This document shows positions 35,216 through 43,425 of a stretch of DNA of 64,000 bases, in pieces (positions within the stretch are counted from its first letter, which is position 1; each line of letters begins with the position of its first letter). The stretch comes from Paenibacillus azoreducens. GTDB taxonomy: Bacteria > Bacillota > Bacilli > Paenibacillales > Paenibacillaceae. The stretch covers positions 3,377,501 to 3,441,500 of the forward strand of contig NZ_AP025343.1 of NCBI RefSeq assembly GCF_021654775.1, read 5' to 3'. The position numbers were made by a program, and so were the translations under genes. The notes beneath the pieces were generated by a model, which was not told the DNA's origin, ran no database searches, and was given only the letters and a program-made list of their open reading frames with translations.

Positions 35216-36088
35216 ATGCAAACATGGTTCATTACAGGAGCGTCAGGAGGCTTGGCTTCACGTATAACTCGCCGGTTGCTTGATAGAGGGGACCGTGTAG
35301 CCGCAACGGTACGCAAGCCGGGGGTGCTGGATGATCTGCAGGCACAGTATGGCTCTGGGCTATGGCAGGCTAATTTAGATCTGACAAACCCTCAGCAAAT
35401 TGCTGAAGTCGTGGAACGTGCATTTTCAGAACTGGGCACGATCGATGTGTTTGTCAATAATGCAGCCTATGGCTTGTATGGCGCAGTGGAAGAAGCAAGC
35501 GACAGGCAAATTGAGCATCAGTTTATGACCAATGTGCTTGGCTCCCTGCGTGCAGCGCGTGCAGTCCTGCCCTTTTTCCGCAAGCAGGGCGGCGGTCACA
35601 TAGTACAGATTTCGAGTATGGCGGGTTATTATTCTATTCCGGGTATGGGACTGTATTGCTCTTCGAAATGGGCGGTCGAAGGAGCCTTTGAAGCGCTAGC
35701 TAAGGAAGTGGCTCCGTTCAATATTAAGACCACTATGGTGGAGCCCGGCGGAATCCGAACGAATTTCATTACAAGCAACGCCGTATTCGGCGAGCGGATG
35801 GACGAATACCGGGATACGGAGGCGGGCCGATTCGTTAGCCTGATGAAGGGAGAACTGCCTGGTATAGATATGGGCATGTTCAATCAAATGGTTGTCGGCG
35901 ATCCGGATAAAATGGCGCAGCAGATTATCCGTCGTGTCGACCAGGGAGAGGGTCCGATACGTATGGCGTTGGGCAGTGACGCCTATGAGCAAATCCGGGC
36001 AGCCCTGCTAGACAGACTGGCCGCTCTGGAAGCACAGAAAGAGCTGGCTTACTCCACTGATTCAGTTGATGTGGTAAAACAATTTTAA
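35216..36088 (+). CDS. short-chain dehydrogenase/reductase (SDR)
   Basis: 290 residues. The ATG at 35216 has GGAGGG eight bases upstream; an earlier in-frame GTG at 35147 is unsupported. The cofactor motif is TGASGGLA, where the last glycine of TGxxxGxG is alanine. NNAAYGLYG follows near residue 85, the catalytic Ser in QISSMAG, and YCSSK near 153. It belongs to the larger SDR type that includes oxidoreductases with an EGAFEALAKEVAPFNIKTTMVEPGGIRTNF segment. It follows the XRE regulator by about 100 bp and is probably its target. Confidence 0.86.
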   Translation: MQTWFITGASGGLASRITRRLLDRGDRVAATVRKPGVLDDLQAQYGSGLWQANLDLTNPQQIAEVVERAFSELGTIDVFVNNAAYGLYGAVEEASDRQIEHQFMTNVLGSLRAARAVLPFFRKQGGGHIVQISSMAGYYSIPGMGLYCSSKWAVEGAFEALAKEVAPFNIKTTMVEPGGIRTNFITSNAVFGERMDEYRDTEAGRFVSLMKGELPGIDMGMFNQMVVGDPDKMAQQIIRRVDQGEGPIRMALGSDAYEQIRAALLDRLAALEAQKELAYSTDSVDVVKQF

Positions 36089-36450
36089 TTTTAAAGGACA
36101 CCAAAGAATTCGACATCCACGGCAACTGATATATACTCCTCTGAAGTAGCCGGTTTATTTATTAAACCTGCTTACTTAAAGGGGAGCATTTTTAAAACTT
36201 GCCGTTACTTATGATACAGTTCTCCGTTTCACTTATAGAACAAGATTAAAAGACATCCGCTCGGATGTCTTGATTCATGCCGAATAAGACTTCTGATTGC
36301 CTTCCTATACTAAACTCTTGGAGAAGATTCAAGCTGCTTTGAATGCTGGCTCCGATAATCAATTAACAGTTGCTGCATCTTATCCACCGTGCCATCTGGA
36401 TGAGGAACATGAATAGAAACGATCAAATTAGAATCGTTCAAGTATAGAAA
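36089..36450. other. intergenic stretch between the SDR gene and an SDR remnant
   Basis: Apart from the hairpin at 36250 no feature is seen. The AT-rich part to 36450 has no coding signal. Confidence 0.35.
36250..36271 (+). terminator. hairpin after the SDR gene
   Basis: AAGACATCC (36250-36258) pairs perfectly with GGATGTCTT (36263-36271) around GCTC. The tail is poor in T. Confidence 0.5.
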
Positions 36451-36666
36451 CATAACGATTAATTGCTGTAGCACCTGGACCTACAAATACCGAGCTTTTC
36501 ACGGTTGGCAAAACACCCGAACAAATCCAGGGACTAGCCAACATGAACGCCTTTGGATGTCTCGGAGAGACCGAGGACACTGCAGGTGTGATCCTCTTTC
36601 TAGCGAGCGAAGAATCGCAGTGGGTTACGGGGACAAACCATCCGTGTGAATGGTGGATTCATTTAG
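36451..36666 (+). pseudogene. C-terminal remnant of a classical short-chain dehydrogenase
   Basis: Reads AVAPGPTNTELFTVGKTPEQIQGLANM, then LGETEDTAGVILFLASEESQWVTG, then after a one-base shift QTIRVNGGFI and a stop at 36664-36666. This is the highly conserved end of glucose-1-dehydrogenase-like SDRs. Another one-base shift lies just before AVAPG. The first two-thirds are missing. Confidence 0.75.
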
Positions 36667-36881
36667 GACGTGTCTGAAAACTAAATCGATTTATGGTATG
36701 ATTTGAGAAAACGATTAGAGCATTCTATCATGATTGTACACCCTACGGTTTTTGCAACGGTCTAGTTGCGGCATGGCATTCACCTGCAAATAGTATAGTT
36801 AAAATATTTCATTTATGCCAGTGTACCACACCAGCTTGAGGGATATAATGACGATGTATTAAGAAGAGGAGGGAAATCATT

Positions 36882-38039
36882 TTGACTATTGAACGTTTTC
36901 AAATTCAGGTCTCTGATGAAATCCTTAACGATCTGCAATACAGAATCCATCACATCCGTTGGCCGGATCAATTGGAAAATGCGGATTGGGAACGGGGCAC
37001 GGAATTAAATTACTTAAAATCGTTAGTTTCGTATTGGAGAGACCATTATGATTGGCGCGCACAAGAAGCCAAGTTGAACCGCTTCTCCCAGTTTCGCTGC
37101 AAGATCGATGGGATCGACGTGCACTTCGTACATGAACGCGGTAAAGGTCCTAACCCTTTGCCCCTGATTCTTACTCACGGATGGCCCGACAGTTACCTTC
37201 GTTACCAAAAAATCATTCCGCTGCTTACGGATCCGGCCAGCCATGGCGGCAACCCCGAGGACTCTTTTGACGTAATCGTCCCTTCATTACCTGGCTTTGG
37301 ATTCTCCAGCCGCCCTAAACATCCCGGGGTCAACAATTTTCGTGTCGCCGAAATGTGGGTTAAGCTCATGACCGAAGAATTAGGCTACAGTAAATTCGCT
37401 GCCGCCGGTGGGGACATGGGCTCCGGTGTGACCAGATACCTGGCGGCAAACCATCCCGAACGGTTATACGGAATCCATCTGACCGATATCGGGATTATCC
37501 GAGATCTCATAGCTTCATCTGATCAGGCCACGCTTTCGGAAGAAGAGCGGCAATACCAGAACAATGCTTCGGCATGGATGGCTCAGGAGGGCGGCTATAT
37601 GTCCATTCAATCGACGCGCCCCCAAACCCTCGCATATGGACTTTCCGACTCGCCCGTAGGTTTGGCCGGTTGGATGACGGAGAAATTCCGATCATGGAGC
37701 GATTGTAACGGCGATCTTGCGCAAAAATTCAGCGAGGATGAACTCCTTACGCATATTATGGTGTATTGGGTGACGAACACCATAGGATCGACAGCGCATA
37801 TGTATTATGATAATGCGCATTCTTTGCCGCCAATCGGCTACATCGAGGTTCCGACTGGCCTTGCCCTATTCCCGGCGGATATCCTGTTGCCGCCCAAGGA
37901 ATGGGCCATGCGCAACCTGAATGTAACCCGCTGGACTTCGATGCCCCGCGGCGGACATTTTACCGCTCTGGAGGAACCAGAGCTTTTTGCCGATGACATT
38001 CGCGCATTCTTCAGACCTTTTAGAACGAAAAGCTGGTGA
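36882..38039 (+). CDS. epoxide hydrolase family protein (EHN domain plus alpha/beta hydrolase)
   Basis: 385 residues, soluble. The N-terminal EHN domain (about 1-110; FQIQVSDEILNDLQYRIHHIRWPDQ) is typical of microsomal-type epoxide hydrolases. In the alpha/beta hydrolase core the oxyanion-hole motif HGWP is near residue 99, the nucleophile aspartate is in GGDMGS near 177, and the catalytic histidine is in PRGGHFTALEEPE near 360. Such enzymes hydrolyse epoxides to diols. The TTG start has GAGGAGGG eight bases upstream. No obvious operon partner. Confidence 0.87.
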   Translation: MTIERFQIQVSDEILNDLQYRIHHIRWPDQLENADWERGTELNYLKSLVSYWRDHYDWRAQEAKLNRFSQFRCKIDGIDVHFVHERGKGPNPLPLILTHGWPDSYLRYQKIIPLLTDPASHGGNPEDSFDVIVPSLPGFGFSSRPKHPGVNNFRVAEMWVKLMTEELGYSKFAAAGGDMGSGVTRYLAANHPERLYGIHLTDIGIIRDLIASSDQATLSEEERQYQNNASAWMAQEGGYMSIQSTRPQTLAYGLSDSPVGLAGWMTEKFRSWSDCNGDLAQKFSEDELLTHIMVYWVTNTIGSTAHMYYDNAHSLPPIGYIEVPTGLALFPADILLPPKEWAMRNLNVTRWTSMPRGGHFTALEEPELFADDIRAFFRPFRTKSW

Positions 38040-38681
38040 ATCAGAACCGTTTCGAAATAAAGTAGGGGGAACCACTGGGATGGTCGTGAATCATCGCAAC
38101 TCGCAAGCGTTGTCTCACTATCCATCCATGTCGTAGAGCTGTCGCTTGCATGCGTTGTAGGAACATCGGCTCCCTTGTCCGTATCTTTTGTTCTCCTCTA
38201 CGGCTTTGTACAGGTTTAGGAAGTAGTTTACCTTTCCTCGAATAATCGGGTTGGGTTCTATTCACGCAGTGAACACCAGGCCGGCCGTGCTCTAGGGCAT
38301 TAGGGATGGACCGCTTGGCTCCGCCGTTATCTCGCGCTTGGCTGTAGGGTCATTGTATTGGAAGCCGCCTCATAAATGTACTCTGGTTATGAATGAGGCG
38401 GCTAACGGCCCCTTCAGCAGCTTCGGATAATTCCGGACATAGTCCAGAAAATCGCCGGGGTGCCGACGAAACCTGCTTCAGCGAATTCACGGTAATTCCG
38501 AGCTTGGCCATGGCCGTATTCTTCGGACACTTTGATTCAACCAGATTTTATTCCCTTTATGAAAGAGGGTTTCTTGTTCATTCAAGCTCCTTTTTAGTTC
38601 TGTGCTTGGGACTTTGCCAATATACTCTTAAGATAAGATATCACAATGGCTTCTTCTATTTTCAGGAAGGAAGATAAGCAT
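38040..38681. other. intergenic stretch of about 640 bp without a recognised gene
   Basis: Holds the hairpin at 38363-38403. The segment 38380-38520 is GC-rich and on the minus strand gives short open pieces in several frames, as expected of a decayed gene, but I cannot name it. Neither of the open frames (38041-38265 minus and 38393-38677 plus) has a start signal. Confidence 0.35.
38363..38403. terminator. hairpin with 11-bp perfect stem
   Basis: AGCCGCCTCAT (38363-38373) pairs with ATGAGGCGGCT (38393-38403) around 19 bases. No T-run follows on either strand. Confidence 0.45.
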
Positions 38682-39617
38682 ATGCCGATAAGTCCTCCAA
38701 TCTTGCAGAGGGGCGATACTGTTGGAGTCGTTACCTTGGGCAGCCCGCTCGCTGCAGACGTAATTAATGCACGGATCGAAATTTTGAGAGCAATGGAGTT
38801 CAATGTTGTATTGGGTCAATATGTATATGCGCAAAACGGGTTTCTTGCCGGCACAGACGAGCAGCGGGCTTCTGATTTGATGATGATGTTTCAAGACGAG
38901 CGGGTTAAAATGATACTACCCACCAGAGGCGGTACAGGAGTGGCCGGAATTCTTCCTTACATTGATTATACTGTGATCCGAAATAATCCAAAAATTGTTA
39001 CAGGTTACAGCGATATAACGGTACTATTAAACGTACTGCATCAATATGTGGATTTAATAACATTCCATAGTCTGCTGCTTATTGACTTCAAATCCGAAAC
39101 GCCCGCTTATAGTTTCGATCAGTTTTTTTCCGCGACATCCGTATATTCATTAGCTCGGACAATCTTGAATCCGCCGGGGATGCCGCTGATAAGCCGTGTT
39201 CCGGGCAACGTTACTGGGCAACTTGTGGGCGGTAATCTGACATCCTTTGTCGATACGTTGGGCACGCCTTTCGAAATCGATACAAGAGGTAAAATTCTCG
39301 TTCTTGAAGAAACACATGAACCTACCAATACCGTCTACAGGTACTTGAATCATTTGAAGCTTGCCGGAAAATTTCGTGACTGCATCGGCATTATTATGGG
39401 AGAGTGCTCAGGCTGCCAGGCGGCTTATGGTAAATCCTATGAGGATTTAATCAATGAATTTGTTGTACCTCTCGGTAAGCCGATGATAACGAACCTTGCC
39501 ACAGGTCATGGCTTTTATAAAGCCGCATTGCCGATTGGCGCAACCGTTAATCTCGATTCAGTCAATACTAGAATAACTATAGTTGAACCTACCATCAGCG
39601 TTAGCCGATCGTTATGA
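38682..39617 (+). CDS. S66-family peptidase (LD-carboxypeptidase/MccF-like)
   Basis: 311 residues from the ATG at 38682, which has AGGAAGG upstream; the earlier in-frame start at 38646 has none. The nucleophile is S110 in VTGYSDITVLL, the elbow of S66 peptidases. The glutamate in LVLEETHEP and the histidine in ATGHGFYKAALPIG complete the triad. LPTRGGTG and GQLVGGNLT are family landmarks. Members cleave L,D-peptide bonds of cell-wall muropeptides or inactivate microcin C-like aminoacyl-nucleotides; which applies here is not decidable. It appears monocistronic. Confidence 0.87.
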   Translation: MPISPPILQRGDTVGVVTLGSPLAADVINARIEILRAMEFNVVLGQYVYAQNGFLAGTDEQRASDLMMMFQDERVKMILPTRGGTGVAGILPYIDYTVIRNNPKIVTGYSDITVLLNVLHQYVDLITFHSLLLIDFKSETPAYSFDQFFSATSVYSLARTILNPPGMPLISRVPGNVTGQLVGGNLTSFVDTLGTPFEIDTRGKILVLEETHEPTNTVYRYLNHLKLAGKFRDCIGIIMGECSGCQAAYGKSYEDLINEFVVPLGKPMITNLATGHGFYKAALPIGATVNLDSVNTRITIVEPTISVSRSL

Positions 39618-39949
39618 CCAACTACCAGCATGTCTTTATTAGCTAACATTCCCCGTTAGGTTAATGAAAGAGCTGTCGAATTATAATTAGATATGTGTCA
39701 AATCGGCAATCGGTACAAGTTCTTGTTCTCGGCTCGGGACAAGAGCTTGTACCGTTAAAACAAAAAAAGCCGCTAATAGCGACTTTAAATGGGACCATGT
39801 TCTTGTCCCTCGACAGCCCACCTCTCCATGTAAAATCGCTGTCTTTAAGGTTCAGCATAACAGACAATAGGCGAAAAATGTAAAAGGAGCTGTCGCGGTG
39901 CGACAAGCTCCTAGAAATCCATATGACTAAGTTTTAATATAATCTAAGA
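39618..39949. other. intergenic region holding a dispersed repeat
   Basis: 332 bp between convergent genes, largely occupied by the repeat at 39702-39808, whose central hairpin may also serve as terminator. No coding signal. Confidence 0.5.
39702..39808. repeat. dispersed repeat of the GTTCTTGTCC family, copy 3
   Basis: Contains CGGCAATCGGTACAAGTTCTTGT, a second GACAAGAGCTTGTACC block, a hairpin AAAGCCGCT...AGCGACTTT and the end ATGTTCTTGTCC. The last 60 bp are nearly the same as 26066-26123. Confidence 0.7.
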
Positions 39950-40711
39950 CTACGCTTTGGCCAGCAAGTAAAACCGGTGCTGTGTCACCTCAAAGTAACC
40001 TTGCCGTTCAATAAGCAGATGAACACTGTATAGTTCTTCTCTGTATTTATCGACCTCGAAACCCGGAATCTGCCACGGAATGGCCTTCAAATAATAGACC
40101 AGTGCGCCGACATCATAGAATCGTTGACTAAGAAATTGCTCAGACTGTTTCACGACTTCAAAGTGATTCTCCCGCACTCCGCGCATAGCAGCATCGAGCT
40201 TCCATTCCGCAAATTCACTATTTAACGGCACGCCGAACCGTTCGTTGATCTCGTGACAATCAGTGCCTCCCGACTGTTGAGTGAGGAAGTAGCCGCCATC
40301 GGTGAGCACCCGCCGAACCTCTCGCGGCGAATACGATTCATGCTTGTTCAGCACCAGATCGAACTGGCCGGTCTCAAAAGGAAGATGCTCATCATCATCC
40401 ACAGAAAGGACAGTCACACCTAGCGGCTCCAATCGTTCCTTGGCGAGGGACAAATTCGGCCGATAGCCTTCGGTAGCGCAAACGGATTTCGGCCACGGCC
40501 TCAACATCGACAACAGCTCGCCTCCACCAGTCCCCATATCCAGCATCGACTCGGCATCCTGCATGAGAGGCATAGCCATACTTCCGAATGACCATGCCAA
40601 GCAGTCGCTATTCATTCGCCCCGTTTCCACAATATAAGAAAAATCCCATCCCGAGAACGGCTGGCTCGCTTGTCCGATCCAATGTTCAAATTGCTTGTCT
40701 TCTCTTCTCAT
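39950..40711 (-). CDS. class I SAM-dependent methyltransferase
   Basis: 253 residues. Motif I is MLDMGTGGGEL near residue 57, the acidic residue ending strand 2 is in ATEGYRPNLS, then VDDDEHLPFETGQFDLVLNKHESYSPREVRRVLTDGGYFLTQ covers motifs II to IV. The C-terminal part is specific to a small-molecule methyltransferase subgroup found in Bacillales. Substrate unknown. The start has AGGGAC upstream, a weak ribosome binding site. Stands alone. Confidence 0.82.
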   Translation of the reverse strand: MRREDKQFEHWIGQASQPFSGWDFSYIVETGRMNSDCLAWSFGSMAMPLMQDAESMLDMGTGGGELLSMLRPWPKSVCATEGYRPNLSLAKERLEPLGVTVLSVDDDEHLPFETGQFDLVLNKHESYSPREVRRVLTDGGYFLTQQSGGTDCHEINERFGVPLNSEFAEWKLDAAMRGVRENHFEVVKQSEQFLSQRFYDVGALVYYLKAIPWQIPGFEVDKYREELYSVHLLIERQGYFEVTQHRFYLLAKA

Positions 40712-41026
40712 CTACAAGTCCCTCCAATATCGTGGTCTACAAATCGAGTATTCTTCCATTTACAGATACCCGTCCGGTGGACCACGCGCATAAGGAGATA
40801 GGACTTAGTATTCGTGCTCGATCGATCGCATAGAAGTGCTCCTCTCATTTCATACAGTCACTACCTGCCTCCAACAATATGGACGATATTACCCTTCCCA
40901 GCCCTCCAACGAAGCATACACTCCGCCCTCGGCAATTTCAGCTTTTTGTGTAACGATTATATCATATTCGTGACCTCTTGCACCTGATAGATGAAAAGGA
41001 AACTATTACTTCAAATATTTTATTAA

Positions 41027-41353
41027 TTAAACTCTATCTTGATTTGGTCCGTCATAGTTGGTGTTTAATTCAACACCATCAATTTTCTTATCTCCCTTTT
41101 CAATTTCAAAACCCATTTTAATATGGTAAGCAATCGATACTTTGTTAACAGGAGACGTTACACAACGGACAATATTACGGTCATTTTGTTTGACAACATT
41201 AAAAATATAGTTTCCCCAATAATCCCCTTCTGTTGATGAACTCCTAAATCTGTATTTGTCATAATGACAGCACCGTTCTCTAAATATGGATACGCCTACG
41301 CCCCAACCAGATGAGGAAATTTTGCGTCCACGGAATGCTATAAACAAATCCAT
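41027..41353 (-). pseudogene. GNAT acetyltransferase remnant
   Basis: The second half is a clean GNAT C-terminus: [46 protein letters not shown] then [10 protein letters not shown] and a stop. The first 45 codons do not look like GNAT sequence and probably represent another frame. The acetyl-CoA-binding loop is not found intact. Likely inactive. Confidence 0.65.
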
Positions 41354-41531
41354 GCAAATAATGACCCGTTGCTTCTTCCCGGTATGTTGATGAACCCCTC
41401 CATTCCATGGGAATTTTTATCCTCAAAACGGTTTGGAGGAAATAGCATAGGTATGCCCTGAATCATCAGCCTCCCTTTCCTCCTTCATACTTGATTCTCC
41501 TCCATCGGAAAGGCAAGTATATTAGGGAATC

Positions 41532-43307
41532 TCATTTTCCCATCATAATGTTTCGAATGGCCCCAAGCGGTGCTTTGGGTTCTCTATCATAAGTAAGCAA
41601 GCCATTGATTTCCTGCTCGACGTCCGTCAGCTGCGTATAGCAATATCCTTTGATCACCGGGGATGATAACATCGGATCAACCACTGCCTTGAGCTTGCGC
41701 AGAAAATCCTCTTCATTCTCTGCTCCTGAATAACCCCAGCCCTCCCATTCGCTCTTCTTGAATGCAATACCGCCAAACTCCGATACGAGTATGGGCTGAC
41801 CTTGATAGGAGGCTCCGCCGACAAAAATTCGGCGGTTGGCAGGCATCGCATGCACCGCAGATTCTGCTGTAGCATATCTGTCTTCCAACACTTCTTGACG
41901 ACTCTCGTAATCATGAATGGTTACCAGGTCAGTTGTCATCTGCTCCCATCCATCGTTATACACAACCGGTCTTGTCTCATCCAGGGACTTGGTCAGATGA
42001 TACATGGCTAGTCCATGCTGTTGCTGACGCTTATCGACCTGAACATTCGGAATCCCCCAGCTTTCATTCAGCGGAACCCATGTAACAATACATGGATGGT
42101 TATAGTCACGCTCGATGATTTCCAGCCATTCTTTAGTGAAACGACCAACATATTCTTCCGAAAAATCGTATGCATTCGCCGCCTCGCTCCACAGTAGCAG
42201 GCCCAGTTTATCGCACCAATATAGAAACCGTGGATCCTCGGTCTTCTGATGCTTTCTCACTCCGTTAAATCCCATGTCCTTCGCCAGTTTAACATCGCGT
42301 TTCAATGCATCGTCCGTTGGTGCCGTTAGAATTCCTTCGGGGAAGTATCCTTGGTCCAGCACGAGTCTCTGAAAATATGGACGGTTATTCAGACAGAGCT
42401 TACCATCTTCAATCGAAACCTTCCGCATGCCAAAATAACTCACAACATCATCAATTACCTCTTGGTCCCGAATGAGTCGAAATTGAATGTCATACAGATT
42501 CGGATGCTCGGGACTCCATAAACGGCCAAGACCATGTTCCGTGAAATCATTCAATCCGATTGTTCGGAGCTCTTCCACATATCTGATCGTAAATTGATCC
42601 TTAGCAACCTGTTCACCCTTATACGATACCGTCATTTGCAGCTTAAGATTATCTGAGATCTTGAAGCCCTCTAAATAAGTCCGAATCCGAATTTCATTAC
42701 GGTCAATATCCGGCGTGAGCGTTACCTTACTTAAATGCACAGTAGCCAGCGGCTCTAGCCAAACGCTCTGCCATATTCCAGTTGTGCGAGTATAGAAAAT
42801 ACTTGCGGAATTCTCAAGCCAATATTGCTTACCCCGCGGCAAGGTCACATCGCGGCTGAAATCTTCCGCCCGAAGTACTATAGTATTGCTGCCTTCTACG
42901 AGAGAAGGTGTAATATCTGCCTGGAACGGCGTATGTCCGCCCTCATGCATTGCCACAAGTTGGCCGTTAACCCAAACTTTTGCTGAATAGTCAACTGCGC
43001 CAAAATGAATCACAATCCTTTTTCCATTCCACTTCTCCGGGATTTCGAAGGTTCTGCGATACCATACGACATCGTGAAAAGAAGGGTCTTCTATGCCGCT
43101 TAATTTACTTTGAAACGTAAAAGGTACATTGATTTTCCGGGTGAATGGAGCGATGATATCCCCAAGATACCAACGTTCGTTTTCACCAACTACCTCATCA
43201 TCAAAAGAAAAATCCCATTCTCCATTTAAACTTAACCATTCCTGGCGAACAAACTGAGGCCGCGGATATTCCGGACGCGGTGTGGGGATGCTGCTTAGCT
43301 CTGTCAT
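41532..43307 (-). CDS. glycoside hydrolase family 2 enzyme
   Basis: 591 residues without a signal peptide, so cytosolic. The N-terminal sugar-binding jelly roll (about 20-190; LNGEWDFSFDDE, WYRRTFEIP, VWVNGQLV-HEGGHTPF) is followed by an immunoglobulin-like domain and a TIM barrel from about 290. The acid/base is E415 in PLNESWG and the nucleophile E510 in LVSEFGG. The catalytic residues are both present. It acts on beta-linked glycosides such as galactosides, glucuronides or arabinosides. Last gene of a minus-strand set with GH43 and a sugar-binding lipoprotein, which suggests plant arabinan or arabinoglycan side chains. Confidence 0.9.
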   Translation of the reverse strand: MTELSSIPTPRPEYPRPQFVRQEWLSLNGEWDFSFDDEVVGENERWYLGDIIAPFTRKINVPFTFQSKLSGIEDPSFHDVVWYRRTFEIPEKWNGKRIVIHFGAVDYSAKVWVNGQLVAMHEGGHTPFQADITPSLVEGSNTIVLRAEDFSRDVTLPRGKQYWLENSASIFYTRTTGIWQSVWLEPLATVHLSKVTLTPDIDRNEIRIRTYLEGFKISDNLKLQMTVSYKGEQVAKDQFTIRYVEELRTIGLNDFTEHGLGRLWSPEHPNLYDIQFRLIRDQEVIDDVVSYFGMRKVSIEDGKLCLNNRPYFQRLVLDQGYFPEGILTAPTDDALKRDVKLAKDMGFNGVRKHQKTEDPRFLYWCDKLGLLLWSEAANAYDFSEEYVGRFTKEWLEIIERDYNHPCIVTWVPLNESWGIPNVQVDKRQQQHGLAMYHLTKSLDETRPVVYNDGWEQMTTDLVTIHDYESRQEVLEDRYATAESAVHAMPANRRIFVGGASYQGQPILVSEFGGIAFKKSEWEGWGYSGAENEEDFLRKLKAVVDPMLSSPVIKGYCYTQLTDVEQEINGLLTYDREPKAPLGAIRNIMMGK

Positions 43308-43425
43308 ATGTCGTTCACTCCTCTAATCGATCGTTGACTAAGTCTGATGCTCAGACCCTTTGACCAATGGAAACCTCATTATCTACTCCAATTACCGAAC
43401 AAGTAGTGGAACTTTTTCATATATA

